Shown piece after piece: positions 34,000 to 44,067 of a stretch of DNA of 64,000 nucleotides (the stretch's first letter is position 1; each line of letters starts with the position of its first letter). The notes below the pieces were generated by a model, which was given only the letters and a program-made list of their open reading frames with translations, did not search any database and was not told the DNA's origin. The DNA comes from Streptomyces sp. WMMC500 (GTDB lineage: Bacteria; Actinomycetota; Actinomycetes; Streptomycetales; Streptomycetaceae). The stretch is from positions 7,666,001-7,730,000 of the forward strand of contig NZ_CP114905.1 in assembly GCF_027497195.1 (NCBI RefSeq). The letters are read 5' to 3'. The position numbers and the translations under genes were made by a program.

Positions 34000-35526
34000 C
34001 TACTCCTTGTCCTCGATCCAGCCCATGGTGCGTTGGACCGCTTTGAGCCAGTCGTTGTACTCGCGGTTGCGGGTGGCTTCGTCCATGCGGGGGGTCCATT
34101 CCGCCGCGCGGCGCCAGTTGGCGCGCAGGGCGTCGGTGTCGGGCCAGTAACCGACCGCCAGACCCGCGGCGTAGGCGGCACCCAGACAGGTGGTCTCGGC
34201 GACCAGCGGACGCACCACCGGCGCGTCCAGCACATCCGCCAGGGTCTGCATCAACAGATTGTTGGCCGTCATACCGCCATCGACCTTCAAACTGGTCAGC
34301 TCGACACCCGAGTCCTTGGTCATCGCATCGACGATCTCCCGGGTCTGCCACGCGGTGGCCTCCAGCACCGCCCGCGCCAGATGCGCCTTGGTCACATACC
34401 GCGTCAGCCCCGCGATCACCCCACGCGCATCATCACGCCAGTACGGAGCGAACAACCCCGAAAACGCCGGCACGAAATACGCCCCGCCGTTGTCCTCCAC
34501 ACTCAACGCCAGAGTCTCGATCTCCGCGGCGGTGGAGATGATGCCCATCTGATCACGCATCCACTGCACCAGCGCACCCGTGATCGCGATCGACCCCTCC
34601 AGCGCGTAGACCGCCGGCTGGGTACCGATCCGGTAGCCGACGGTGGTCACCAGCCCGTTCTCCGAGTGCACCGGCTCACCCGCGGTGTTCATCAACAAGA
34701 ACGTGCCGGTCCCGTAGGTCGACTTCGCCTCCCCCTGATCGAAACACGTCTGCCCGAACAACGCGGCCTGCTGATCGCCCAGTGCGGAGGCGACCGCAAT
34801 CCCCGTCAACGTCCCCGAAGCAGCCCGCCCGTAGACCTCCGCCGAAGACCGGATCTCCGGCAACACCGCCTGCGGCACCCCCATGGCCTGGCAGATATCC
34901 GCATCCCAGTCCAGGGTTTCCAGATTCATCAGCATCGTGCGCGAGGCGTTGGTGACATCAGTGACATGCACCCCCCGGCCCGGACCCCCGGTGAGGTTCC
35001 AGATCACCCAGGAGTCCATCGTGCCGAAGAGGATGTCACCGGCCTGGGCACGGGCCAGCAGCCCGGGCGTGTTGTCCAGCAGCCACCGGATCTTCGGCCC
35101 CGCGAAATACGACGCCAGCGGCAGACCGGTCGCGGCGCGGAAGCGGTCCTGGCCCTGGCTGCCGCCGAGCTGACGGCACAGCTCCGCGGTGCGGGTGTCC
35201 TGCCAGACGATCGCGTTGGCGACCGGCTCGCCGGTGTTCTTGTCCCACAGCAGGGTGGTCTCACGCTGGTTGGTGATCCCGATGGCCTTCACATCCGCCG
35301 AGGTGATCCCGGCCTTGGTGACGGCACCGTCGACGACCTGCTGGACGTTGCGCCAGATCTCGTTGGCGTTGTGCTCCACCCAGCCGGGCCTGGGAAAGAT
35401 CTGCTCGTGTTCCTTCTGGTCCACCGACACGATCCGGCCATCGGTGTCGAACACGATGCACCGGCTCGAAGTCGTCCCCTGATCGATAGCCGCAATGAAC
35501 GGGCCTGCAGTGTGTGCGTCGGTCAT
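34000..35526 (-). CDS. glpK: Glycerol kinase
   Basis: The 508-residue protein has the FGGY-kinase start [14 protein letters not shown], the [10 protein letters not shown] and [10 protein letters not shown] segments, and the C-terminal [15 protein letters not shown] motif. It phosphorylates glycerol to sn-glycerol-3-phosphate, which traps glycerol entering through GlpF and feeds GlpD. It follows glpF by 80 bases and precedes glpD by 5. In its central and C-terminal parts the gene uses many G- and T-ending codons (CGT, GAT, TTG, GGG, GTT) compared with the C-ending codons of its neighbours, a possible sign of recombination. Confidence 0.96.
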   Translation of the reverse strand: MTDAHTAGPFIAAIDQGTTSSRCIVFDTDGRIVSVDQKEHEQIFPRPGWVEHNANEIWRNVQQVVDGAVTKAGITSADVKAIGITNQRETTLLWDKNTGEPVANAIVWQDTRTAELCRQLGGSQGQDRFRAATGLPLASYFAGPKIRWLLDNTPGLLARAQAGDILFGTMDSWVIWNLTGGPGRGVHVTDVTNASRTMLMNLETLDWDADICQAMGVPQAVLPEIRSSAEVYGRAASGTLTGIAVASALGDQQAALFGQTCFDQGEAKSTYGTGTFLLMNTAGEPVHSENGLVTTVGYRIGTQPAVYALEGSIAITGALVQWMRDQMGIISTAAEIETLALSVEDNGGAYFVPAFSGLFAPYWRDDARGVIAGLTRYVTKAHLARAVLEATAWQTREIVDAMTKDSGVELTSLKVDGGMTANNLLMQTLADVLDAPVVRPLVAETTCLGAAYAAGLAVGYWPDTDALRANWRRAAEWTPRMDEATRNREYNDWLKAVQRTMGWIEDKE

Positions 35527-35606
35527 GTCGCTCCGATACGTCGTTGGTTCGGCGTGGTCGAGGTGCTGCCCTGCGGCGTCCCGCCCGCCGGGCGGGACGT
35601 GCCGGC

Positions 35607-36404
35607 TCAGGCGAAGACGGCTTCGTAGAGCCCGCCGGCGGCGGCACCGCCGATGAGCGGTCCGACGACGGGGATCCACGCGTAGGACCAGTCCGAGCCG
35701 CCCTTGTTGGGCAGCGGCAGCAGCGCGTGGACGATGCGCGGCCCGAGGTCGCGCGCGGGGTTGATGGCGTAACCCGTGGGGCCACCGAGCGAGAGACCGA
35801 TGCTGACGACGACCAGGGCGGTGATCAGCGCGCCGAGGGTGCCGAGCCCGTTGCCCTCGTCGTTCAGGCCCTGGGTGAGGATCGCGATGACGAGGACGAA
35901 GGTCGCGATGATCTCCGTCATCGTGTTCTGCACGGCGTTGCGGATCTCGGGGCCGGTGGAGAAGATGCCGAGCACCGGGCCCGCGCCCTTCTCGTGTGCC
36001 TCGATCGCCTTCTCGTCCGCGCCCTCCAGATGGCCGACCACGTCCCTGTCGGTGAGGTGGTGGTGGAACTGGCCGTAGTAGGCGAGCCACACGAACGCGG
36101 CGCCGATCATGGCGCCGAGCATCTCGGAGGCCATGTACAGCGGCACGTCGCCCCAGTCGGTGTCGCCCTTGATCGCGAGACCGAGGGTCACCGCCGGGTT
36201 CAGGTGAGCACCGGAGACGCCGGCCGCCATGTACGCGCCCGTCAGAACCGCGAAACCCCAGCCGAAGGAGACCGCGACCCAGCCCGCGTCGAAGGCCTTC
36301 GACTTCTTGAAGGTGATGGCGGCGACCACGCCACCGCCGAGAACGATCAGCAAGGCAGTCCCCACTACCTCACCGGAGAATATGTCCCAATTGGACGGCT
36401 CCAT
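35607..36404 (-). CDS. glpF: Glycerol uptake facilitator (aquaglyceroporin)
   Basis: The 265-residue channel protein has both MIP-family pore motifs, HLNPAVTLG (first NPA box) and [13 protein letters not shown] (second, with the Asp of glycerol-conducting members), and six membrane helices. It allows passive glycerol entry. An extracellular/cytoplasmic insertion (about residues 105-145) is rich in His, Asp and Glu. It is first in the glp structural set, 195 bases after gylR; that gap carries a candidate GylR operator, so glpFKD has its own regulated promoter. Confidence 0.95.
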   Translation of the reverse strand: MEPSNWDIFSGEVVGTALLIVLGGGVVAAITFKKSKAFDAGWVAVSFGWGFAVLTGAYMAAGVSGAHLNPAVTLGLAIKGDTDWGDVPLYMASEMLGAMIGAAFVWLAYYGQFHHHLTDRDVVGHLEGADEKAIEAHEKGAGPVLGIFSTGPEIRNAVQNTMTEIIATFVLVIAILTQGLNDEGNGLGTLGALITALVVVSIGLSLGGPTGYAINPARDLGPRIVHALLPLPNKGGSDWSYAWIPVVGPLIGGAAAGGLYEAVFA

Positions 36405-36483
36405 CCTGCGACTCCTTTGTCCTGGGTGGTCCGTGTGAGGAAACCGGCCCGCGACACACCATACGTCAAAAATGTCGTCAGGT

Positions 36484-36500
36484 GTTCGACAATGCCGACC
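36484..36500. promoter_or_regulatory. Candidate GylR operator upstream of glpF
   Basis: The sequence GTTCGACAATGCCGACC is an imperfect palindrome centred on A (6 of 8 pairs). Twelve bases (GTTCGACAATGC) are shared with the site upstream of gylR at 37392-37408. Its position upstream of glpF fits repression of the glycerol operon in the absence of inducer. Confidence 0.5.
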
Positions 36501-36599
36501 GGTGCACGGCAGTGTTCCGCCACGTCACGGGCGAGTCAAGGCCCGGTGACGGGAAAACGAAGAATCGGCTGAACGGAGGACGTGCGGACCCCGTGCCGC

Positions 36600-37364
36600 T
36601 CAGAAGCGGCCGGCGCCCAGGTCCCTGGCCACCGCCCGGGCGCAGTCGCGCACCGCGGCCACCAGCTCCGGCCGCAGTTCGCCGCCGGGGCAGAGGCGCT
36701 CCACCGCGCCGGTGACGCCGACGGCGCCCACGGGCATGCCCCGTCGGTCGCGTACGGGGGCGGCGACGGAGGCGATGCCGTCCCAGGTCTCCTCGACGTC
36801 CGAGCCCCAGCCGCGGGCGCGGGTCAGCTCCAGGATCTGCTCGAACTCGGCCGACTCGGTGACCGTGGCGGGCGTGAGCGCCTTGCGGTCGCCCTCCGCG
36901 GCCTCGGCGTGCGCCACCGGGTCCACGGCGCACAGGACCTTGCCCAGCGCCGTGCTGTGCAGCGGCTGCATGGCGCCGATCTCCAGCACCTGCCTGCTGT
37001 CGTCGGGGCGGAAGACGTGGTGGACGATGAGCACGCCCTGGTGGTGCAGCACGCCGAGGTGCACGCTCTCGCCGCTGGCCCGGGCCAGGTCGTCGGTCCA
37101 GGGCAGGGCGCGGGCGCGCAGCTCGTGCACGTCGAGATAGCTGTTGCCCAGGCGCAGCAGCTCGGCGCCGAGCTGGTACCGGCCGGAGACCGGGTCCTGC
37201 TCGACGAAGCCCTCCTGCTGGAGCGTGCGCAGGATGCCGTGCGCCGTGCCCTTGGCCAGCCCCAGCGTCGAGGCGACGTCCGACAGGCCGAGGCGCCGCT
37301 CTCCTCCGGCCAGCAGGCGCAGCACCGCAGCCGCTCGTTCGAGCGACTGGATGTTCCGTGCCAC
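36600..37364 (-). CDS. gylR: IclR-family glycerol operon regulator
   Basis: The 254-residue protein has an N-terminal winged helix-turn-helix (RLGLSDVASTLGLAKGTAHGILRTL, about residues 24-48) and a C-terminal IclR effector domain with GESVHLGVLHHQGVLIVHHV. Immediately upstream of glpF-glpK-glpD, it corresponds to GylR of S. coelicolor, which represses the glycerol operon and its own gene until glycerol or glycerol-3-phosphate is present. It is divergent from metH; the 257-bp gap contains a candidate operator near its start. Confidence 0.93.
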   Translation of the reverse strand: MARNIQSLERAAAVLRLLAGGERRLGLSDVASTLGLAKGTAHGILRTLQQEGFVEQDPVSGRYQLGAELLRLGNSYLDVHELRARALPWTDDLARASGESVHLGVLHHQGVLIVHHVFRPDDSRQVLEIGAMQPLHSTALGKVLCAVDPVAHAEAAEGDRKALTPATVTESAEFEQILELTRARGWGSDVEETWDGIASVAAPVRDRRGMPVGAVGVTGAVERLCPGGELRPELVAAVRDCARAVARDLGAGRF

Positions 37365-37391
37365 GGAAGATCCTCCTCAACGAGACCGGCA

Positions 37392-37408
37392 GTTCGACAA
37401 TGCTGAAC
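37392..37408. promoter_or_regulatory. Candidate GylR operator upstream of gylR
   Basis: GTTCGACAATGCTGAAC pairs with its complement at 6 of 8 positions and shares 12 bases with the glpF-side site. A further GACAATG core occurs in opposite orientation at 37419-37425. The location 28-44 bases upstream of gylR suggests autorepression. Confidence 0.5.
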
Positions 37409-37621
37409 AGTATGGGTCATTGTCACGCCGCAGGGGGGCCGTCGGGGAAGTCCCCGGAAGTGCCGCCCGCGCACGAGTCTGCCGGAAAGCCCGCAGACCC
37501 ACACCGTCCGGGTTGCGGGACGGCCCGCCCCGAATCGGCTGCGGCCGATATCCTGGGCCCGTGCAGCGGTCCTCGCGGGCCGCGCATAGCCGACAGCCGT
37601 CGCACACGAGGGAGTATCCCC

Positions 37622-40600
37622 ATGGCCTCGCAGCCGTCCCAGCCCGCCGCCAGCCAGCAGACCCGAGCCGACGCACTCCGCGAGGCCCTCGCCACCCGTG
37701 TGGTGGTGGCCGACGGCGCCATGGGCACGATGCTCCAGGCGCAGGAGCCCACCCTGGAGGACTTCGAGCAGTTGGAGGGCTGCAACGAGATCCTCAACGT
37801 CACCCGCCCCGACATCGTGCGCTCCGTGCACGACGAGTACTTCGCGGCCGGTGTCGACTGCGTGGAGACGAACACCTTCGGCGCCAACCACGCCGCCCTC
37901 GCCGAGTACGACATCGCGGACCGGATCTTCGAGCTGTCCGAGTCCGGCGTGCGCGTCGCCCGCGAGTCCGCCGACGCGTACACGGCGGGCGACGGCCGCC
38001 AGCGCTGGGTCCTCGGCTCCATGGGCCCGGGCACCAAGCTGCCGACCCTCGGCCACGTCGCGTACGACACGCTCCGCGACGCCTACCAGCAGAACGCCGA
38101 GGGGATGATCGCCGGCGGCGCCGACGCGCTGCTCGTCGAGACCACCCAGGACCTGCTGCAGACCAAGTCCGCCGTCCTCGGCGCCCGCCGGGCGCTGGCC
38201 GCCACCGGCGTGGACCTGCCGCTCATCTGCTCGGTGACCGTCGAGACCACCGGCGCCATGCTGCTCGGCAGCGAGATCGGCGCCGCGCTCACCGCGCTGG
38301 AGCCGCTGGGCGTCGACATGATCGGGCTGAACTGCGCGACCGGCCCGGCCGAGATGAGCGAGCACCTGCGCTACCTCGCCCGGCACTCCCGGGTGCCGCT
38401 GTCCTGCATGCCCAACGCCGGCCTCCCGGTCCTCGGCAAGGACGGCGCGCACTACCCGCTGACCCCCGGAGAACTGGCCGACGCCCAGGAGACGTTCGTC
38501 CGCGAGTACGGGCTGTCCCTGGTCGGCGGCTGCTGCGGCACCACCCCCGAGCACCTGCGGCAGGTGACCGAGCGGGTACGGGACCTGCGGCCGGGCGAGC
38601 GCTCGCCCCGGCCCGAGCCGGGGGCCGCGTCGCTGTACCAGACGGTGCCGTTCCGCCAGGACACCTCGTACCTGGCGATCGGCGAGCGCACCAACGCCAA
38701 CGGCTCGAAGAAGTTCCGCACCGCGATGCTCGAAGGCCGCTGGGACGACTGCGTGGAGATGGCCCGCGACCAGATCCGCGAGGGCGCCCACATGCTCGAC
38801 CTCTGCGTCGACTACGTCGGCCGCGACGGCGCCGCCGACATGGCCGAACTCGCGGGCCGGTTCGCCACCGCCTCCACGCTGCCCCTCGTGCTGGACTCCA
38901 CCGAGGTCGACGTGATCCGCGCCGGCCTGGAGAAGCTCGGCGGCCGGGCCGTCATCAACTCCGTCAACTACGAGGACGGCGACGGCCCCGAGTCCCGCTT
39001 CGCCCGCGTCGCGGCCCTCGCCCGCGAGCACGGCGCCGCCCTGATGGCGCTGACCATCGACGAGGAGGGCCAGGCCCGCACCGCCGAGCACAAGGTCGCC
39101 ATCGCCGAGCGGCTGATCGAGGACCTCACCGGCAACTGGGGCATCCACGAGTCCGACATCCTCATCGACTGCCTGACGTTCACCATCTGCACCGGCCAGG
39201 AGGAGTCCCGCGGCGACGGCGTCGCCACCATCGAGGCGATCCGCGAGCTCAAGCGCCGCCACCCCGACGTGCAGACCACGCTCGGCCTGTCGAACATCTC
39301 CTTCGGCCTCAACCCGGCCGCCCGGGTCGTGCTCAACTCCGTCTTCCTGGACGAGTGCGTGAAGGCCGGGCTCGACTCCGCGATCGTGCACGCCAGCAAG
39401 ATCCTGCCCATCGCCCGGCTGGAGGAGGAGCAGGTGCAGGTCTGCCTGGACCTCATCCACGACCGGCGCCGCCCGGCGCAGGGCGACGAGCCCGCGTACG
39501 ACCCGCTGCAGCGCCTGCTGGAGCTGTTCGAGGGCGTCGACACCAAGTCGATGAAGGCGGGCAAGGCCGAGGAACTGGCCGCGCTGCCGCTCGACGAGCG
39601 GCTGAAGCGGCGGATCATCGACGGCGAGAAGAACGGCCTGGAGGCCGACCTCGACACCGCGCTCGCCGAGCGGCCCGCCCTGGAGATCGTCAACGAGACG
39701 CTGCTGGACGGCATGAAGGTCGTCGGCGAGCTGTTCGGCTCCGGGCAGATGCAGCTTCCGTTCGTGCTCCAGTCCGCCGAGGTGATGAAGACCGCGGTGG
39801 CCTATCTGGAGCCGCACATGGAGAAGGTCGAGGACGGCGAGGGCGGCTCCGGCAAGGGCACGATCGTGCTGGCCACCGTGCGCGGCGACGTGCACGACAT
39901 CGGCAAGAACCTCGTCGACATCATCCTGTCCAACAACGGCTACAACGTGGTCAACCTCGGCATCAAGCAGCCGGTCTCGGCCATCCTGGAGGCCGCCGAG
40001 GAGCACGCGGCCGACGTCATCGGGATGTCCGGGCTGCTGGTGAAGTCCACGGTGATCATGAAGGAGAACCTGGAGGAGCTGAACCAGCGCCGGCTGGCCT
40101 CCCGGTACCCGGTCATCCTCGGCGGCGCGGCCCTCACCCGCGCGTACGTCGAGCAGGACCTGCACGAGGTCTACGAGGGCGAGGTCCGCTACGCCCGCGA
40201 CGCCTTCGAGGGACTGCGCCTCATGGACGCCCTCATCGGCGTCAAGCGCGGCGTCCCCGGCGCCGAGCTGCCCGAGCTGCGCCCCCGCCGGGTGCGGGCG
40301 GTCCCCACGCCGGCCGCGGCCGGCGCGGACGACGAGCGCGCCCCCGCCCGCTCCGACGTGGCCACGGACAACCCCGTGCCCACCCCGCCGTTCTGGGGCA
40401 CCCGGGTCGTCAAGGGCATCCAGCAGGCCGACTACGCCTCCTGGCTGGACGAGGGCGCGCTGTTCAAGGGCCAGTGGGGGCTGAAGGCGCCGCGCGGCGG
40501 CGACGGACCCTCGTACGAGGACCTGGTCGCCGCCGAGGGCCGGCCGCGGCTGCGCGGGCTGCTGGACCGCCTGCACACCGGCAACCTGCTGGAGGCCGCC

Positions 40601-41170
40601 GTCGTCTACGGCTACTTCCCCTGCGTCTCCAAGGGCGACGACCTGATCGTCCTCGGCGACGACGGCGGCGAGCGCACCCGCTTCACCTTCCCGCGGCAGC
40701 AGCGGGGCCGGCGGCTGTGCCTGGCGGACTTCTTCCGCCCGGAGGACTCCGGCGAGACGGACGTCGTCGGCTTCCAGATCGTCACCGTCGGCTCGAAGAT
40801 CGGCGAGGCCACGGCCGAGCTCTTCGCCGCCGACTCCTACCGCGAGTACCTGGAGCTGCACGGGCTCTCCGTACAGCTCGCCGAGGCGCTGGCGGAGTAC
40901 TGGCACGCGCGGGTACGCGCCGAGCTGGGCTACGGCGGCGAGGACCCGGCGCAGATCGAGGACATGTTCGCGCTGAAGTACCGTGGCGCGCGGTTCTCGC
41001 TCGGCTACGGTGCGTGCCCGGACCTTGAGGACCGGGCGAAGATCGCCGAGCTGCTGGAGCCGGAGCGGATCGGGGTGAAGCTCTCCGAGGAGTTCCAGTT
41101 GCACCCCGAGCAGTCCACGGACGCGATCGTCATCCACCACCCCGAGGCGAAGTACTTCAACGCGCGCTGA
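37622..41170 (+). CDS. metH: Cobalamin-dependent methionine synthase
   Basis: The 1182-residue enzyme has all four MetH modules. These are the homocysteine/zinc domain (LVGGCCGTTPEH near residue 305), the methyltetrahydrofolate domain (IGERTNANGSKKF near 350), the cobalamin domain with DVHDIGKN (axial His758), and the S-adenosylmethionine activation domain (RFSLGYGACPD near 1125). It transfers methyl from methyltetrahydrofolate to homocysteine through B12. ATG 37622 follows a GAGGGA ribosome binding site. The length is in the family range. It is divergent from gylR, and no clear cobalamin riboswitch was recognised in the leader. A long hairpin lies after the stop. Confidence 0.97.
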   Translation: MASQPSQPAASQQTRADALREALATRVVVADGAMGTMLQAQEPTLEDFEQLEGCNEILNVTRPDIVRSVHDEYFAAGVDCVETNTFGANHAALAEYDIADRIFELSESGVRVARESADAYTAGDGRQRWVLGSMGPGTKLPTLGHVAYDTLRDAYQQNAEGMIAGGADALLVETTQDLLQTKSAVLGARRALAATGVDLPLICSVTVETTGAMLLGSEIGAALTALEPLGVDMIGLNCATGPAEMSEHLRYLARHSRVPLSCMPNAGLPVLGKDGAHYPLTPGELADAQETFVREYGLSLVGGCCGTTPEHLRQVTERVRDLRPGERSPRPEPGAASLYQTVPFRQDTSYLAIGERTNANGSKKFRTAMLEGRWDDCVEMARDQIREGAHMLDLCVDYVGRDGAADMAELAGRFATASTLPLVLDSTEVDVIRAGLEKLGGRAVINSVNYEDGDGPESRFARVAALAREHGAALMALTIDEEGQARTAEHKVAIAERLIEDLTGNWGIHESDILIDCLTFTICTGQEESRGDGVATIEAIRELKRRHPDVQTTLGLSNISFGLNPAARVVLNSVFLDECVKAGLDSAIVHASKILPIARLEEEQVQVCLDLIHDRRRPAQGDEPAYDPLQRLLELFEGVDTKSMKAGKAEELAALPLDERLKRRIIDGEKNGLEADLDTALAERPALEIVNETLLDGMKVVGELFGSGQMQLPFVLQSAEVMKTAVAYLEPHMEKVEDGEGGSGKGTIVLATVRGDVHDIGKNLVDIILSNNGYNVVNLGIKQPVSAILEAAEEHAADVIGMSGLLVKSTVIMKENLEELNQRRLASRYPVILGGAALTRAYVEQDLHEVYEGEVRYARDAFEGLRLMDALIGVKRGVPGAELPELRPRRVRAVPTPAAAGADDERAPARSDVATDNPVPTPPFWGTRVVKGIQQADYASWLDEGALFKGQWGLKAPRGGDGPSYEDLVAAEGRPRLRGLLDRLHTGNLLEAAVVYGYFPCVSKGDDLIVLGDDGGERTRFTFPRQQRGRRLCLADFFRPEDSGETDVVGFQIVTVGSKIGEATAELFAADSYREYLELHGLSVQLAEALAEYWHARVRAELGYGGEDPAQIEDMFALKYRGARFSLGYGACPDLEDRAKIAELLEPERIGVKLSEEFQLHPEQSTDAIVIHHPEAKYFNAR

Positions 41171-41203
41171 GCGCCGCCCGCGCCCGGCGCGTACGCCGGT
41201 CGT

Positions 41204-41246
41204 GTCCGAAGAGCGCCCGGAGGCGCTCCACGGGCGCTTTTCGGAC
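41204..41246 (+). terminator. Terminator hairpin after metH
   Basis: A 16-bp stem with one wobble pair (41204-41219 with 41231-41246) and an 11-base loop, beginning 34 bases after the metH stop. No T-run follows. Confidence 0.65.
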
Positions 41247-41328
41247 AGTCGGCTTACACTGGTCGGTCCGGAACAGGCCGGTCGCTTCTGGCGGCCGGCC
41301 TTTGCGCCCCTTAGAGGGAGGTGAGCGG

Positions 41329-42063
41329 ATGACCGGCAGCATCCCCGCTGAAGGCACCCGAACGGCCCAGGGCACCGCCCCGGTCCGCCACGTGCGTACA
41401 GCGCGCGGTACGACCCTGCAGGCCGTGCTGCTCGACATGGACGGCACCCTGGTCGACACCGAGGGCTTCTGGTGGGCCGCGGAGGTCTCGGTCTTCGCCG
41501 AGTTCGGCCACGAGCTGACCGAGGAGCAGCGCCAGGTCGTCGTCGGCGGCCCGATGTCGCGCAGCGCCGCGTACCTCATCGCCACCACCGGCGCCGACAT
41601 CGGCCTGACCGAGCTGGCCGGCCGCCTCAACACCCGCTTCGAGGAGCTGATCGACGGCGACGTGCCCCTGATGCCCGGCGCCCGGCGGCTGCTCACCGAA
41701 CTCGCCGCGCACGACGTGCCCACGGCCCTGGTCTCCGCCTCCCACCGGCGCATCATCGACCGGGTGCTGCGCTCCCTGGGCCACGAGTTCCACCTCTCCG
41801 TGGCCGGCGACGAGATCCCGCGCACGAAGCCCCACCCCGACCCGTACCTGCACGCCGCGGCCGCCCTCGGGGCCGACACGCGGCGCTGCGCCGTGGTCGA
41901 GGACACCCTCACGGGCGTGACGGCGGCGGAGGCGGCCGGCTGCGCCGTCGTGGCGGTGCCGTCGGTGGCGCCGATCGAGCCGGCGCCGGGACGGCACCTC
42001 GTGCGTTCCCTGACGGAAGTCGATCTCCCCTTTCTCCGCTCCGTAGTCGACCGCCTCCAGTGA
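41329..42063 (+). CDS. HAD-family hydrolase
   Basis: The 244-residue protein is a haloacid-dehalogenase-type phosphatase of subfamily IA. Motif I is LLDMDGTLVDTEG (nucleophile Asp and acid Asp, about residues 35-47), motif II is ALVSASHRR, motif III is the lysine in RTKPHPDPY and motif IV is VVEDTLTGV. The cap follows motif I. It resembles beta-phosphoglucomutase/GS1-type enzymes that act on small phosphate esters. ATG 41329 follows GGGAGG; the in-frame region upstream is non-coding in style. It follows metH in the same direction but behind a strong hairpin, so it is probably transcribed separately. Confidence 0.88.
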   Translation: MTGSIPAEGTRTAQGTAPVRHVRTARGTTLQAVLLDMDGTLVDTEGFWWAAEVSVFAEFGHELTEEQRQVVVGGPMSRSAAYLIATTGADIGLTELAGRLNTRFEELIDGDVPLMPGARRLLTELAAHDVPTALVSASHRRIIDRVLRSLGHEFHLSVAGDEIPRTKPHPDPYLHAAAALGADTRRCAVVEDTLTGVTAAEAAGCAVVAVPSVAPIEPAPGRHLVRSLTEVDLPFLRSVVDRLQ

Positions 42064-42403
42064 GAAAGCGGCGGGGAAACTCCGCGCAGTGGTTCATGTA
42101 TTTTGCGTGACGAAAGCCGTTACCTCATTGCCGCTGCACGGCGCGGATTCGCCGGGGTGAGCTTTCTCACGCGCACAGCTCTCGACAGGCGTGCGGAACT
42201 GTGCTGGAGGGGAGCGCGGCGCCTGCCGGGGCGCCTCTCTGTGCCCGGTTTGATTCAGGTTCGCGGCCATTGTTCCGGCGTCCGGTTATCGGAAAGGCGC
42301 CGGGCGTAATCAGCACGTGATTTCTTCTCAACTTCCCTGCGGCCCAGCCCGGCTGGGTGCTGCGGCTAACCTCTCCGGGGACGCCCGAGGGAGAAAGTCG
42401 ACC
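42064..42403. other. Gene-free stretch before the binding-protein pair
   Basis: About 340 bases, distinctly richer in A and T than its surroundings near 42090-42135 and 42255-42330, which fits a regulatory region. No gene, clear -35/-10 pair or palindromic operator was recognised. Confidence 0.5.
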
Positions 42404-44008
42404 ATGATTCGTAAGTCGTTGGTGCTGCCCGCGTTGCTGGGCCTGCTCGTCCCGGTTGCCGCCTCCTGCGGGGTGGTGGGCGATTCCGGTGGAGACGGTG
42501 ACGCGATCGTGGTCGGCACGACCGACAGGCTGGAGCTGACCGAGGAGAACCCCGCCCCCCTCGACCCGGCCACGGCGTACGACATCAACTCCTGGAACGT
42601 GCTGCACAACACCTTCCAGACGCTGATGCGGATGCCGCGTACGGGCTCGGAGCCCGCCCCCGACGCCGCCGAGCAGTGCGTCTTCGCCGACCGGCTCAGC
42701 GAGCAGTACCGCTGCACGCTCCGCGACGGCCTGAAGTTCACCAACGGCCACGACCTCACCGCCGAGGACGTCAAGTTCTCCATCGAGCGGATGCTGGAGA
42801 TCAAGAACCCCAACGGCCCGTTCCCGCTGCTCGCCAACGTCGACACGGTGGAGACCCCCGACGAGCGGACCGTGGTCTTCCACCTCAGGACGCCGGACGC
42901 CACCTTCCCCCTCAAGCTCGCCACCCCCGCCGCGGCCATCGTCGACAGCGAGGTCTACGAGAAGGACAAGCTCTACGAGGGCTTCGAGATCGCCGGCTCC
43001 GGCCCGTACAGCCTGAAGGTGGAGCACGACGACGACGTCGCCACCAAGGCCGTCTACACCGGCAACGGCGACTACAAGGGCCAGCTCGACCCGCAGAACG
43101 ACGCGGTCGAGGTCCGCTACTTCGACGACTCCAAGAGCATGGAGGACGCCATCGCCGGCGGCGACGTCGACGTGATGGGCCGCAGCCTGGAGCCCGAGCA
43201 GATCAACCGCCTCGACGACGACACCGACGGCGACGTCAGCCTCTACGAGACGCCCGGCGCGGAGATCGCCTACCTCGTCTTCGACGTGAAGAACCCGACC
43301 GTCGAGGACCGGGCCGTGCGCCGCGCGACGGCCGAGGTGATCGACCGGACGAAGATCGCGCGCGAGGTCTACCAGCGCACCGTCGAGCCGCTGTTCGCGA
43401 TGATCCCGAGGGGCATCATCGGCCACAACACCGCCTTCCACGACGCCTACGGCGACCGTCCGGACGTCGACAGCGCCCGCGAACTGCTGCGGGACGCAGG
43501 CGTGGAGACGCCCGTCCGGCTCACCCTGAACTACACCACCGACCACTACGGCGAGACGACGAAGGCCGAGTTCGAGGAGCTGCGCGACCAGCTCAACAGC
43601 TCCGGCCTGTTCGAGGTCACCGTCAAGGGCGACACGTGGGAGACGTACAAGAAGAACTACGCGGAGAACAAGTACGCCGTCTACGGTCTCCACTGGTATC
43701 CCGACTTCCCCGACCCCGACACGTTCACCGCGCCGTTCGTCGGCGAGGAGAACTTCACCTACAACAACTACGAGAGCTCCGTCATCGAGGACCTGATCCC
43801 GCGGACCCGCCAGGAGGCACAGCGGGAGCGCACGACGGACAGCTTCGAGCGGGTGCAGGACGTCCTCGCGACCGACGTCCCGTACCTCCCGCTCTGGCAG
43901 GGCAAGCAGTACATCGCGGCGCGCGACACCGTCACGGGGGCGGAGTGGGCGCTCAACTCGTCCTCGACGCTGCAGCTCTGGGAGCTGCGGCGCGGGCTGA
44001 GCGAGTAG
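42404..44008 (+). CDS. Oligopeptide-type (SBP_bac_5) binding lipoprotein
   Basis: The 534-residue protein has a lipoprotein signal peptide ending VAASC (Cys22) and a family 5 solute-binding fold. CTLRDGLKFTNGHDLTAEDVKFS (about residues 104-126) is the domain signature. Later segments VRRATAEVIDR and LHWYPDFPDPDTF are typical of dipeptide/oligopeptide-binding DppA/OppA-like proteins. It should be anchored outside the membrane and bind peptides or related ligands. It is followed by a paralogue of equal length, and no permease or ATPase gene is nearby. The partner importer must be elsewhere. Confidence 0.9.
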   Translation: MIRKSLVLPALLGLLVPVAASCGVVGDSGGDGDAIVVGTTDRLELTEENPAPLDPATAYDINSWNVLHNTFQTLMRMPRTGSEPAPDAAEQCVFADRLSEQYRCTLRDGLKFTNGHDLTAEDVKFSIERMLEIKNPNGPFPLLANVDTVETPDERTVVFHLRTPDATFPLKLATPAAAIVDSEVYEKDKLYEGFEIAGSGPYSLKVEHDDDVATKAVYTGNGDYKGQLDPQNDAVEVRYFDDSKSMEDAIAGGDVDVMGRSLEPEQINRLDDDTDGDVSLYETPGAEIAYLVFDVKNPTVEDRAVRRATAEVIDRTKIAREVYQRTVEPLFAMIPRGIIGHNTAFHDAYGDRPDVDSARELLRDAGVETPVRLTLNYTTDHYGETTKAEFEELRDQLNSSGLFEVTVKGDTWETYKKNYAENKYAVYGLHWYPDFPDPDTFTAPFVGEENFTYNNYESSVIEDLIPRTRQEAQRERTTDSFERVQDVLATDVPYLPLWQGKQYIAARDTVTGAEWALNSSSTLQLWELRRGLSE

Positions 44009-44067
44009 GGGCCACCGGCGGTGCCGCGCCGGGCAGAGAACCGACCCGAGTGAAGGAACCCACACAC

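Noticed and set aside
31527..34235. 902-residue open frame on the minus strand containing the FadR-type regulator
   Set aside because: Only the last 223 residues match a protein family; the part upstream of the GGAGGG/ATG at 32198 runs through glpD in another frame.
37381..37621. Cobalamin riboswitch before metH
   Set aside because: The leader contains a short hairpin (GTCTGC/GCAGAC) and a GGAAGTGCC segment, but no clear B12-box or full core; a covariance search (Rfam cobalamin model) would decide.
36824..41140. 1438-residue open frame on the minus strand across metH
   Set aside because: It is the antisense shadow of metH, as common in GC-rich DNA; the plus-strand frame encodes an unmistakable MetH.
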